From the NCBI GenBank assembly GCA_948146395.1, contig OX411543.1, forward strand, positions 71,848,948 through 71,912,947: a stretch of DNA of 64,000 nucleotides. The letters run 5' to 3'. Shown piece after piece: positions 19,229 to 29,618 of the stretch. The notes beneath the pieces are model-generated. The model made no database searches, was not told the DNA's origin, and was given only the letters and a program-made list of their open reading frames with translations. Numbering within the stretch: the first letter of the stretch is position 1; every line of letters starts with the position of its first letter. The position numbers and the translations under genes were made by a program. The stretch comes from Fragum whitleyi. Taxonomy: Eukaryota; Mollusca; Bivalvia; Cardiida; Cardiidae.

Positions 19229-21703
19229 TTAACGACACGACTCGTCTATATTTACGGAAATGTTCATGTATTTGTTGCATGTGATACCCAAGTGAGTGTA
19301 GTTATCTACTTCTGAAATAATATGGTCGCCTAAAAACCACGTTCGATTCGTATTTGAGGATTTCGGTTCATTATACACAGTTATCGCGCATTTATTTGGA
19401 TTATATAGGTACCTCCACTTGCAGGAATAACTATAGCATAGATTCATCATGTTTTGCAGGCCTTCTCTGCTAAGCGATACTAAGACCATGTCGTCTGCAA
19501 CACTTAGTGAACTAGTATTGGACCCAGCAATACATAGACCAAAACCAGAAGACTCTAGAATTTTTATCAGACCATCAATGTAAACTAAATAGAGAAAAGG
19601 ACTGGTTATCCCCCCTTGACGAACACTTTGTAATATAGGGAAAAGTGTATCGGATGTGGCGGTTTTAAAACGAACTGAGCTATAAAGCCCTGAATAAAGG
19701 CTGATTATGCAACGGAGGGTAAGATTATCTAGACCATAAGTTGACAGTTTATATAAAAGACCATTGATCCAAACTCTGTCAAAAGCCTGTTTGCAATCCA
19801 GGTAACAAACAAACAATTTGCTTTTATTTTCTTTAGCGTAATGGATACATTCGCGAAGACAAAATGAGGACATTAGGCACCCCAAGCCTCTCTGGAAGCC
19901 ACCCTGTAAGGGATGGGGGTTTAAAGACGATATGGTTTGCATCCTATTCAACAAAATATGTTCAAACATTTTCAATACACTAGAGGTCAGCGTAATCGCT
20001 CTATAATTGGCGGGATCCTTTTTATCCTTATTGCCCCCTTTGAATAAGGTGATAATAATACCTTTTTTCATATTTGGTGGAATATAAGTCAACTGTAACA
20101 TAGCAGAGTATAATTTGGCTAATAAATGCAGAACAACATGTCCGCCAAAAATTAAGTGCTCATTACAGATATCATCTGCACCTGGAGCTTTACCTGTCTT
20201 GCTTGACTGCAGCGCTAAGTTAACTTGGTCAACAGAGACTTTGCAAGGTGCCGTATGGCTATCACTTTTATCTGAGGTTAAAAGTTTTTGCACTTCGTTA
20301 TCTACAAATATTTTGAAATTATTGTCATATGCTGGGCTAATATCAAATGAATACAAATCTTTAAAATAATTACTCCAGCCATTCGTAATTGAATCATTAT
20401 CGCGACAGGTATCATTACTAAATATCATTTCTGAACCAGGGTTAGTATTACGCATGTTTCGCTTTAAGTTAACTAATCGCCAAAATTGCTCCTGATTAAT
20501 TTCTGCATTTTTATCTATATCGTTATAGAGCTTATTAAAGTACTTTTGGATTGCCTTTCTGTGTGCTTTACGAAAGTCGCGTTTAGCAGATTTTAAATTT
20601 GAAAATAAGTTTCCAAAGCGAGGAGATCCCGATTCTAGCCACTGTCGTCGTATAGATTTCATAGATTTATTAATAGCCGTAAGTTCATAACACCAATATG
20701 GCTTTAAAAACGCCTTAAACAATGTCTCAGGTATAGATAATTTACTTGTATTTAGTAAAGCGCTCACTAATGCAGAGTAAAAAAAGTCAATGTCATTCGT
20801 TGACTGAATTTCATAGCGAAGTAGAGCCTGAAGGCCAGCGTCATTTTCAAGCGACAAGCGATATAACTCTCTCTGTTCAGGTCTACAATTTGACCAGTTT
20901 GTCTTTTTGCAAGCAGGGTTCAATGTTGCATGTTGGTTTGGTAGGGAAATAGCCAATGAACACTGAATGGCACGATGATTTGAGTAAAGAAGAGATTCAT
21001 CGTCGACAATGCTACAGGAAATCACAGAATTTGTGTCGCTCTCATTTAATATGCTATTGTCTATAAGACTTTGACCACAACTGGAGTAGTAAGACATACT
21101 TGGCCCAGAACAGAAGTCAAGGGAGGTAACTGTTGACAGCTGATTTTGTTCTAAAACAGACCTAAATACCTTATCTCTTGTATCAAGAGACTTTTTTACT
21201 CTTGTGTTATTGGTGTGACAGTTAAAATCTCCCATCAAAATAATTTTTCCTTTCCAACTATATTCATAAATCACATTTTTAAGAGAATCTAGATAATCTT
21301 CGAAGATATGCGCAGGATTATTTTTGGAGGGAAGGTAAACTTGAAATATGTAGTAAAAATTTTTTGGGGACAATTCTATTTGAATACCTATAATTCTATC
21401 GTTTATGAACGGTAAACGATTAACATAACGATCAAATGATTTTTTCCATAATATTGCCACGCCGCCTTTCCTACTTCGAGCAGGCAATGACGACGTTAGG
21501 TCTTTGTCCGAGACTGCGAACGTAGAATAATCACGACTGAGAGAATTTATAATGTGCAAATCCCTCTCTTGAAGCCAGTGTTCTGAAATACCAAGAAAAT
21601 CAATATCATATTTTTGCAGACTTTCGCTAAGATAAAACCCACTTGTCATAAAACCTGTGGCATTCCAAGTAAAAAGATTGATGTTTATGGAATTAGTACC
21701 CAT
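19229..21703 (-). CDS. LINE-A ORF2: AP-like endonuclease and reverse transcriptase
   Basis: The first ATG is at 21703; the open frame itself extends to 21736. Numbered from that ATG, the endonuclease occupies about residues 8-250, with SEHW (40-43), GDFN (158-161) and SNHRAI (241-246; the usual SDH has Asn for Asp). The RT lies at about 495-780, with KAPGADD (505-511), NYRAITL (566-572), LDCKQAFDRV (635-644), RQGGITSP (695-702) and the ADDM catalytic box (736-739). The enzyme nicks target DNA and primes cDNA synthesis from the element RNA. The frame ends at TAA 19229 after 824 codons, short of the family's C-terminus, which continues in frame to 18239. It overlaps the end of ORF1 by 11 nt, suggesting translation by termination and restart. 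Confidence 0.9.
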   Translation of the reverse strand: MGTNSININLFTWNATGFMTSGFYLSESLQKYDIDFLGISEHWLQERDLHIINSLSRDYSTFAVSDKDLTSSLPARSRKGGVAILWKKSFDRYVNRLPFINDRIIGIQIELSPKNFYYIFQVYLPSKNNPAHIFEDYLDSLKNVIYEYSWKGKIILMGDFNCHTNNTRVKKSLDTRDKVFRSVLEQNQLSTVTSLDFCSGPSMSYYSSCGQSLIDNSILNESDTNSVISCSIVDDESLLYSNHRAIQCSLAISLPNQHATLNPACKKTNWSNCRPEQRELYRLSLENDAGLQALLRYEIQSTNDIDFFYSALVSALLNTSKLSIPETLFKAFLKPYWCYELTAINKSMKSIRRQWLESGSPRFGNLFSNLKSAKRDFRKAHRKAIQKYFNKLYNDIDKNAEINQEQFWRLVNLKRNMRNTNPGSEMIFSNDTCRDNDSITNGWSNYFKDLYSFDISPAYDNNFKIFVDNEVQKLLTSDKSDSHTAPCKVSVDQVNLALQSSKTGKAPGADDICNEHLIFGGHVVLHLLAKLYSAMLQLTYIPPNMKKGIIITLFKGGNKDKKDPANYRAITLTSSVLKMFEHILLNRMQTISSLNPHPLQGGFQRGLGCLMSSFCLRECIHYAKENKSKLFVCYLDCKQAFDRVWINGLLYKLSTYGLDNLTLRCIISLYSGLYSSVRFKTATSDTLFPILQSVRQGGITSPFLYLVYIDGLIKILESSGFGLCIAGSNTSSLSVADDMVLVSLSREGLQNMMNLCYSYSCKWRYLYNPNKCAITVYNEPKSSNTNRTWFLGDHIISEVDNYTHLGITCNKYMNISVNIDESCR

Positions 21704-23993
21704 ATTGATCGGCGGATTGGTAGCCTCTGGTATCAAGACCAGTATTAAAACCTGATTGATCGATCAACTGATCATTATTCCTATGATCGTTTGAAAACTG
21801 CACGTGATTATAGGCACGTGCCCTATACCTTGCTTGAGAAACCCATGGACGACAAACAACTCCTTCTGGCCAGAAATACGGCCCACACAAGAGTTGAGAT
21901 TCGGCGTTATCCTCTACAAAAAGACGAATGACCACTGGTTTTGCGTTAGATCTAAAGACGTTAACTTTTGTGACCTTAGGCCCTCTCTGGTTTACGTATT
22001 GTGTTAAGATTGTTTCCGTTATAGAAGGCTTAAAACCGCCTACAAAAAAGCTACAAGTCCGTTTTCGAACATAGTCGACTATATTCCAGCCCTGGTCATC
22101 AGGTTCTGGTTGCCTCAGGTGCTGATACTCCCCTGTATTAAATTGAGTATATCCGAGGTACTGTTGACTTTGGTGGACAGAATCCCGCAAATCACGAACC
22201 GATTGACTAGACGCCTGGACTGGGTACGCCGTATATTCATATTTATCGAAGGCGACAGCCGCCTGCCTGCGCGACATCGGTTGAATATAATCTCTCGCTT
22301 TTTTATTATTTGAAGCGAAATCAAAACCCGGCGCCAAGCGGCCATTAGTTTTCGTGTTTGTCTGAGAAACCGCTGTGGTTAGACGAGACGCATGGCTATC
22401 AGTATCCTTGGTACTTTGATTCTCGTTTACTGTTTCTTTTATTGTGTGTGTTGACACATTACTTTTATTCAAAGCATTTGAGTAAGTTGATGCAGTCGAT
22501 GCATTGCTTTGGAAATTTAAAGGGTTACAATAAGCTTGGCCTTGAACAATAGGAGGTTGATTAGGATGCTTCCCATTTGAAATATTAGGAAATTCAGACA
22601 TGCTCCGAACGTTTCCGCGAAAACTTGAATCCCCTGACAAAGGTTGATGATGGTTCATCGAAGGAACCTGTTTATTGTACACCGGGTAATTGTGTGAATT
22701 GTCGGAGATTACTTTTTCGGAAGAGACGTCTCTCTCGGAAAAGTCATCTTCATCATAACCTTTATCCTTAGGATTCAAGTGTTCATTTTGAGTTTCGCAG
22801 TCAATATTTACCATCAAATCATACTGCTGCCCATAAGTATCCTGTGTATCTAGCTGATTTGAGAAGTCACCATTTGCCCGACTACTAGGTTTAGCGGGAC
22901 GACTCTCGTCCCGCTGATAGGAACGCATAGACTGGACACCCTGTCCTGCGTTTGTGACAGCGGGACGAGAAGCGTTTGTAAGTACTTTGAGATTTCGACG
23001 TACAGTTCCCTTTCTACCCTGACTACCTATTTTACTTGCTTTACCAAGTTCAAGCTCTACCCTACTTTGCAGAATAGTCATGGATTCTTCACAATTAGTA
23101 ACATTTTGATTCAACAGTTTGATTTCATTTTTCATTTGAGTAAGACTATTGAGTTCCACAGTTTCAACCCTGGACAAACAATTCATCACTGAATGTAAGC
23201 TAGACATAACGTTATTGCTTACTTCTTGTACAGTCGCACCCACATGCTGTATAGTTGCTTTCAGTTCGACTATTTGACTATTTCTGTCCTCATTAATTGC
23301 AACTACACTCTGTTTAAAAGACATAAACTCTGCCTGGAGGGCCGACAGATTATCCTGAAGATCACATAACTCTGAGCTAGCAGAATTGTCTGGCATTACA
23401 GATTTATTAAACACTTTCTGAGCAGGTGTCAACTGAGAAGGACATTGTACTTTGGAGGGTGTTGAAGAAACCGATTTTGAACGAGTGCTGATGATACTCT
23501 TAAAATCAAAATTATCATATTCACCGTCAACTAAGCCACACAATAGAGTATGTACATCATAAGCCAATTTCTCTGCGACGGGGTCGCCATTACGTCTCTG
23601 TGCACGACGCTTTAATATGCTATTACTATACGGAAAATCTTCCTTACTACAAAGAATAGTGAACAAATCGTTTCTAACTTCATTTAGCTTCTTGTCACAT
23701 GACGCGTACCACCTTAATAAGTTATTCTTAAACACATCCTTTTGGAAGCTATTGTATGACGAAATCAGCTTGTTCAACTGCTCGTCACTCAGATTAATGG
23801 GTAAGTCTGTGCGCTCATCATCTGGTGCACATATAAGGGACGCTTCTAGTTCTTTGTCCTGGCTTAAAGGCATCTGTGCAGCCTGAAAAGCGGACGATTG
23901 ATTTATGGGAACTTTAACGGACGTATTGTCGTCCAGTTGAACGGGAGATAACTCCGTACCGATTTCGTCGACTGAAGTTTCACATGAGGCCAT
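21693..23993 (-). CDS. LINE-A ORF1: RNA-binding protein of the retrotransposon
   Basis: 766 codons, uninterrupted. The start context has A at -3 and G at +4, a good animal initiation site. The N-terminal ~200 residues are unassigned. Residues ~209-320 are rich in heptad-spaced Leu/Val/Ile with few prolines and probably form a coiled coil for self-association. Residues ~340-640 are polar, Ser/Asn/Gln-rich and likely disordered. Residues ~646-718 look like an RNA-recognition-motif fold: FFVGGF opens it, followed by a ITETILTQYVNQ helix-like segment, a VTKVNVFR strand, and FWPEGVVCRPW at its end. The last ~50 residues are polar and Tyr/Asp/Gln-rich. ORF1 proteins of this kind coat LINE RNA in a ribonucleoprotein particle. 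The domain call is by eye. Confidence 0.8.
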   Translation of the reverse strand: MASCETSVDEIGTELSPVQLDDNTSVKVPINQSSAFQAAQMPLSQDKELEASLICAPDDERTDLPINLSDEQLNKLISSYNSFQKDVFKNNLLRWYASCDKKLNEVRNDLFTILCSKEDFPYSNSILKRRAQRRNGDPVAEKLAYDVHTLLCGLVDGEYDNFDFKSIISTRSKSVSSTPSKVQCPSQLTPAQKVFNKSVMPDNSASSELCDLQDNLSALQAEFMSFKQSVVAINEDRNSQIVELKATIQHVGATVQEVSNNVMSSLHSVMNCLSRVETVELNSLTQMKNEIKLLNQNVTNCEESMTILQSRVELELGKASKIGSQGRKGTVRRNLKVLTNASRPAVTNAGQGVQSMRSYQRDESRPAKPSSRANGDFSNQLDTQDTYGQQYDLMVNIDCETQNEHLNPKDKGYDEDDFSERDVSSEKVISDNSHNYPVYNKQVPSMNHHQPLSGDSSFRGNVRSMSEFPNISNGKHPNQPPIVQGQAYCNPLNFQSNASTASTYSNALNKSNVSTHTIKETVNENQSTKDTDSHASRLTTAVSQTNTKTNGRLAPGFDFASNNKKARDYIQPMSRRQAAVAFDKYEYTAYPVQASSQSVRDLRDSVHQSQQYLGYTQFNTGEYQHLRQPEPDDQGWNIVDYVRKRTCSFFVGGFKPSITETILTQYVNQRGPKVTKVNVFRSNAKPVVIRLFVEDNAESQLLCGPYFWPEGVVCRPWVSQARYRARAYNHVQFSNDHRNNDQLIDQSGFNTGLDTRGYQSADQYGY

Positions 23994-24489
23994 GCTTGTG
24001 ATCGGTAGCTGAACCGTTAGAAACTCAGTACATTGAAAACAAATCGATCACAAGTCCAATAATCATTCAAGCGTGACGAGGCGCAATGTTAATATAGGTG
24101 GACAATATAGATGTTTAACACTTCACTCCGTATAAACAAAAAGGCACATCTATATAGTATTAAGAATAAGAATGATATAACTTGAGAGTAAAAAGACACC
24201 AAACCTTTGCCTTTATCCATAAAACGGTTAAGTCCAAGTGTTCTAGACCGAAAAAACACAGACAAACGTGTTGTTGCACATGATCAAAACGTATAGATTC
24301 ACCATTCGTGAATGTTAATTGCGGACAAGGATCTTATCAGACTTCAAATAAGAATTATAATACAAAGTGATGTTCCTTTTTTACAATGTTTTAGCACAAA
24401 CACAAACACAATATTATCTCAAATCCATTTCATTTGTCTTCACAAAAAGAACGCTGAAATATAGTCATTTTCAGCCGATTTTTCTTTCA

Positions 24490-24560
24490 GCGATATAAAA
24501 CGCGTCCGCCATTATTAGCCACCGGAAGTTTTTTTACCCCACCGGAAGTTTTTTTAAAAT
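24490..24560 (-). promoter_or_regulatory. LINE-A 5' end with YY1-like and two ETS-like sites
   Basis: On the plus strand, CCGCCATTAT (24506-24515; minus strand ATAATGGCGG) matches the YY1 core. ACCGGAAGT occurs twice, at 24521-24529 and 24541-24549, within an exact 20-bp-spaced direct repeat; this is the canonical ETS/GABP site. LINEs need a promoter at their own 5' end, and YY1 and ETS sites are typical of TATA-less start regions. Function is inferred, not shown. Confidence 0.45.
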
Positions 24561-24660
24561 TAAAAATAAAAAAATAAAATAAATTAGATAAAAAAATAAA
24601 CAAAAATTAATAAATATATAAACAAATAAAATAAATAAATAAATAAAAAAAGGGGGGGGG
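24556..24660. repeat. A-rich low-complexity tract ending in a G9 run
   Basis: AAATAAA-type simple sequence runs from the upstream edge of LINE-A and ends in nine Gs (24652-24660). It may mark the insertion target of LINE-A or an older tail. No coding content. Confidence 0.6.
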
Positions 24661-26546
24661 TAAAGTTCTAAATGAGGAATGAAGAAATAATCCATTGCAG
24701 ATCTAAAATTATCTGGAAACTTTTTTTTAAACTATTATTTTTGTTGTTTATTCGTTTAGATTATGTCATTTTCTTACGGATGCATCTCGCTGAACTTTAC
24801 CAACCGTTTGAAATATAAACTCGTCAAAATTTAAGTTAGATTTTTTTTCACAGTTTATTGGGAATGATACATTATCTATTGTCGTCATATATTGGTAATC
24901 GAAAGAGAAAAAAAAAATGGTTCATTTTGAATACTAGAAAAACAATTGGTAAAGACGAATAGCCGTTGTCAAATTAATTGAAAAAAAAACATTCTCCAAT
25001 AGATTCTTAAAATGATTCGATATTAGAATATTGATAATAATATAGATTATGTATTTTGTTGAATACCTTGGTTGAGGTCATTTGTTAGGATAAAAATAGA
25101 CTAGGGATGAAAAAGTTACAGCCAGCAAGAAAGTTAGCCTATTATAAGTTAAAATGGCGTTACTCCTTTTACTCAATATTTGACCTTGTTGTTTGAATGA
25201 CCTTTACCATTTTAACATGTTGTCAACAAAGATGATTAAAAGCCCCAAACACTTTAAATTCAAAATTCAAAAGACAATCAAAACCTTATAACTACAGCTT
25301 TGATTGCGCTGTTTTGGTCATCCAACGATAAAGGGACATTCCGATTGAAACTGAAATTTGACCTTAAGCTCTTTTTATCATACATTTGGAACATACATTT
25401 AAAATATGGATATATAATGTTTTGTACAATAACAAGAACTTTTTGTATAACACCAAATACCCCCAAATGGCATATTTGACAACTTTGACCTTTGTAAGTG
25501 ACCTTGACAGATAAACTTGACATATATAGAATAGGATGTGCATTATTGAGATGTACCTTGATGCCAAATTTGACCACCCTACATTAAATGGTTTTGAAGT
25601 TATTGGAAAAAGTTTGTTTGACACATATTAAGGTGTTGAAAGACAGGTGGATAGACAAACAGACGGACAGATGGACGAAAAGACACAGCATGGGTGATTG
25701 ATAAACGAAAAATTAACCATTTTTATCAATGTGGGGGATTAAGGTTGGGCGTTTTTGCCCAAACTCATCCTTGGCGTCTTGCCCCATAAAGGACAAGAAA
25801 GTTAATTTGGACATAAACATTTTTGTTGATAGATCCTTTAAGCATTACACCCTAACCGACCATTAGCTATTTTTTTAAATGAAATATGATGATAACAATC
25901 ATGATAATAATAATGAAAAAAAAAATGAAACATGATGATAACAATCATGATAATAATAATGAAAAAAAAATGAATAAATATTATACTTTCTTTTAGATCT
26001 AAGTTTAACAATTACATATACATATATCTTCATAGCGTTTTGCTTTATCATTTTGACGATAGTGATAAAATTTAAACAGACGCAATTTCATATTATGTGA
26101 CTGAAAAGGAAACATTTTAGTTTCTGATTATAAAAACTTTTTTTAAAAAGACATCGATAAAAGTTCACGTATTAAATTATCCCCTATGAATTTGGCATGG
26201 AAAGTCTTTTAAAAGCTGTAAGCAACTCATTAGAAATCCACAATCAGAACTATCGAGAAATGTTTGTAGCATCTACTACACAATTTGAAATGCCGAAGAT
26301 AGAAAAAATGTACGTATACACGTACATGAATGTACATGAACAGATTAAAAGATCAGAGGCGAATTTTTTTCAAAATGTTTATCTAAAAAAGGTGCATTCG
26401 ACTTAGGCCTATGTCTTTCCTGTGTCTTTAGTGACGCCAGGAAGGTGAAGATATACCTTCGTATCTTTCTTGTTCCTATTGCTTTAATTATGAAATAATG
26501 TAAAGTCGCTATAATGTGTCGATGTATAAAGTCTGATTGAAGAGGG
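24661..26546. other. Intergenic; old TGACCTT-rich repeat and a two-copy duplication
   Basis: 25170-25640 contains scattered GACCTTTG, GACCTTGTTG and AACTTTGACCTTTGTAAGTG words and ends in a GACAGACGGACAGATGG-like run, a dispersed-repeat look often met in molluscs. 25877-25972 is two direct ~49-bp copies containing GATGATAACAATCATGATAA. No gene recognised; open frames here follow the repeat. Confidence 0.4.
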
Positions 26547-26606
26547 GTTATATGCAAAAGATAAAATCCGAGGGCGGAGCCCGAGGATTTTACTTTGCAT
26601 ATACAG
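26547..26606. repeat. Hairpin around GGGCGGAGCCC
   Basis: TATATGCAAA...TAAAATCC...GGGC-GGA-GCCC...GGATTTTA...TTTGCATATA folds into a nearly continuous stem. 26607-26770 then holds ACCTGTCTTAAGCAAGC-type words in both orientations. Probably the remnant of an inverted-repeat element. Confidence 0.5.
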
Positions 26607-27764
26607 TCTAACCTGTCTTAAGCAAGCGCCCAATGGACATTTAAAAAGATCTTGCTTAAGACAGGTGCTTTCTTATTACAGGTCAATTTCAGTGTAATTG
26701 GTTCTTTTGGGAACTCAATGGCCGATTACTTAAGACAGGTTGCTTGCTGAATACAGGTAGCCGTTAAAACCGGTTTCATGGTAACTCCTCCCACCATCAG
26801 ACTTTATTCATCTACACAACATAGCGAAAATGAAATTACAATGTAGGCCTATATCAATTATAACACTATCACAATTATGAAATTTGTGTCATTACCCTCT
26901 TCTAGAAGTAAGATTGTTTTAAGACATTTTTTCTGTGTGTAAAATTAATGAAAAAGTAAAGAAATTGACGTTGGGAGAATTTCATAGAAAGCGAATCGCG
27001 TCATTTAGTGCGTGGGTTATATGACGTCAAAAAATCAACGTTGGCGCTCAAGATGACATTGGGTAAAGAATGGTGTAAAGAGTCTGTGTACACAGTTAAA
27101 ACACGTGGCATATGAATTTTACTTCGAATTAAGTTCTATTAGGCTATGGGCCAGAAGGGTGATTCCTTCCCCCCCCCCCCCCCCCCACTCCCCAGGGGGA
27201 ATTTTGGGGACTATGATTTTTTGAAAGCCCAATGTCTACCGAGTATATTCTGAAAGTCTGCAACTTGGCGGTTGGGGCTTTTAGGAATTATTGAGGTCAA
27301 AGGTCACCCAGTGCACACTAATTTAAATCTAAACATTTATTCAGAAATTTATATTCATTTTGTTGATTTGATAATTTCTTTGGACCTATGTAGTTTCTTC
27401 TTATTTCATATATGTGTTTTACGCCATCGTGTTATAATTTGAGTCAAACGAAGAAGCAAAAAGGTTGGGGTTAAAATATGACTGTAAGGATTGAGAGGAA
27501 AAAAGCTATACAGATTTGTTTTCTTTGATCTTAACTGTTTGTATTTATTCAAACCATATAAACATGTCTTTTTAACCATATGGGAGAGGATAACCTATTA
27601 TTTACGACTGGCATAGTAAATTTCCCCCCTTTCGCCATAATATTATTTTCTGGTTTTCGGGAAAGCTCAAACAAGACAAAGGGGAGGAGGAGGGAATATA
27701 AATAAAGTGCCCCAAATCCTAAAGTTATATTAAAAACAAATTAAAATTAAAGGAAACCGTTGCT

Positions 27765-27797
<33 letters not shown>

Positions 27798-28450
27798 CAA
27801 TTAGGAAAATATACTGTACTTCTTATTAGATGATTCTACCAACAATTAAACTCCTTTGTGGTAACAGTTGATGTGGTAAAAACACCAAACAAAAAATTCT
27901 TGGCAACCGACTTGAATATTTCATAAAGAACCAAACTCGTGAATACTCGCCAAGGTCAAAAAAGTCCACCTACAAACCCAATGAATCACAAGGGCGTAAC
28001 TCAAATTACGCAATTCACGCAATTGCGTAAAAGAAAAAAATCATCTGCTGGAAAAGTCGTTGATGAATGATCATAAAATCGGAACTACAGCTTATTTAAG
28101 TTGTAGTTTCGATGTTTTGATTATTCACCAACGATTAAATCATAAAAAGGGAGCGGACGGAGGGCGATCATCTTTTGTCACAGCCCACATATCGCCTTTA
28201 TCCTATATATTCTTCGTTTGTCGCCTTCTTAGTGCGTATAAATTTTAAAGTCCTACATACGCCTTCGACTAGAATATTTGAAGAAAAAAATGACCCAGAT
28301 GCAGTCATCTTCAGAAAGCGTTTTAGAAATAGCTGTAAAGGGTGACCGACTTAACATCGCATATATACAGAATGGTACAAAAGTGAAACTATAGGACCCT
28401 GTTAAACTTGTGCAGTTTGTCCCGTCTGACAATTGTCAATATCATTCGTA
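26607..28450. other. Intergenic with homopolymer tracts and a CRE/E-box repeat copy
   Basis: A C18 run lies at 27169-27186 and a T32 run at 27766-27797. 26994-27050 is an inverted copy of the TGACGTCA...CCCACG module of 12.9 and 37.7 kb. CAATTCACGCAATTGCG near 28010 is a small palindrome. No gene recognised. Confidence 0.4.
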
Positions 28451-28872
28451 CAGTAAAAAACATCGTGAAATTTTCAAGGTGAATGATTTTGGAATAATTT
28501 TGGAGTGAAATTGAATGAGTGTGTGGAGCGAGTTTTGAGTGAATTCAAGGGAGATAAACCAATATCACTAATTTTGTCCAGGATGAACAAAATTACCGAT
28601 ATTAATTACCTCCCTTTAGTAGAATATTTGCACTTTTTCTGTTTGTGTGTCAGACACATAAAATTCCACATCAGTGAATAAAATCGTTGAATAAAAAGAA
28701 AGACTAGACTTTATTGTTGAAAGTCTTGGGCGATTTTTAATTGTTTTCTAATGCTTTCGGAGCGTTTTGATCGATTTGAGTGAGTGTTTGGAATGAATGA
28801 ATGGAGCGCCCAGTGAATGATTAAGAAAGATTTTGATCGGAATGATTGTCAATTTCACGATGTTTTTAACTG
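28451..28872. mobile_element. MITE-1 copy 3 (opposite orientation)
   Basis: It begins CAGTAAAAAACATCGTGAA and ends TTCACGATGTTTTTAACTG. The central hairpin (AGGGAGATAAACC...AATTTTGTCC / GAACAAAATT...ATTACCTCCCTTT) is present. Interior order is reversed relative to copy 1. Confidence 0.65.
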
Positions 28873-28889
28873 TACGCTCGTTTTCATGT

Positions 28890-29045
28890 AAAGGTAATTG
28901 ATCCGTAATAGTTCCGCAAAGTTTGGAAGTATTTTTAAAGCATTAATCGAGGTTCCCTAATGATTTCACCAGGAAACCTCGGTAAAAATTGTGAGAGATC
29001 TTGAGTTTCGAATTGCTGAGGAATTGTTATAGGCCCACTACCTTG
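28890..29045. mobile_element. MITE-2 copy 1
   Basis: AAGGTAATTGATCCGTAATAG at the left and TTATAGGCCCACTACCTT at the right are inverted repeats. An inner palindrome, AATCGAGGTTCCCTAATG / CAGGAAACCTCGGT, sits in the middle. 156 bp, lying directly after MITE-1 copy 3. Confidence 0.65.
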
Positions 29046-29343
29046 AGGGTCGCAAATCCCAAAAAGTCACGCAAATCATATGCAGATATCAATGTCTTCT
29101 TAGAGAATATCTTATTTTGCTCTTTTGGTTTTTGGCGTGGTGCTAAATACGTGGAGGGTTGGCCAACATTTTAACCATCAAAAACTGAAACACTAAAATT
29201 CCTCTTTTATTCCACTACAAAAAATTATTGCGAGTATCTACGTGGCTTCCATGCACATCAAGCGGGTAATTCGTATATATCAAGTAACACTGTATGACTA
29301 CTTGAATTCAATTTTGGAATTCATACCAGAAAACCAAATTGAT

Positions 29344-29618
29344 TGCTTGTTTGAATGGGATTAGACGCCGCTTTTAACAATCTCTCAGTAATATCGCGGA
29401 GGCTGGAGCACCTAACAATGGATTCTTGGTACTTGTCACATCGGAACTACCACTAAATCCTTTACCAGCCACCGGTTGCTATTCCACAAAGGTCTACGAT
29501 TATCAACCCACTGGTTGGAGACAAATAGTCGGAGAGGATGAGTGCCGTCGTCGGGTATCGAACCCGTGACCTTTTGAATGAAAGTCCAACGGGCTACCAC
29601 TGATCTGTGACAGCGGCC
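29344..29618 (-). mobile_element. tRNA-derived SINE family S1, full-length, minus strand
   Basis: On the minus strand a tRNA-like head (A-box region CAGTGGTAGCCC, B box GGGTTCGATACCC) is followed by a body. The body shares TTTGTCTC, TGGGTTGATAATCGTA, AATCCATTGTTAGGTGCTCC, GCGATAT and TTGTTAAAAGCG with the copy at 53.9 kb. It ends in an AAACAAGCAA tail. The head is too diverged for a working tRNA. The body wording looks like one of the deep conserved SINE cores of molluscs, possibly Nin-type; that name is tentative. Confidence 0.7.

Larger units (their letters stand above)
17984..24560 (-). mobile_element. LINE-A, nearly full-length APE-type non-LTR retrotransposon
   Basis: Read on the minus strand, the order is a ~550-bp 5' UTR (24549 to 23994), ORF1, a short ORF1/ORF2 overlap, ORF2 with endonuclease and reverse transcriptase, a very short 3' UTR and an (ATCC)n-like microsatellite tail. 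Apurinic-type endonuclease plus RT with no RNase H seen fits the Jockey/CR1/L2 side of the LINE tree; the exact clade is not settled here. Only one in-frame stop disrupts it, so the insertion is probably young. No clear target-site duplication was found. The 5' side abuts an A-rich low-complexity tract. Lack of an AATAAA signal near the 3' end agrees with a repeat-tailed LINE. Confidence 0.85.

Noticed and set aside
24521..24557. The repeated ACCGGAAGTTTTTTTA as a target-site duplication of LINE-A
   Set aside because: Both copies lie on the same side of the element; no partner exists near 17.98 kb.
25278..25624. Overlapping minus-strand frames of ~90-100 codons
   Set aside because: They lie in the TGACCTT-rich repeat and overlap each other in different frames.
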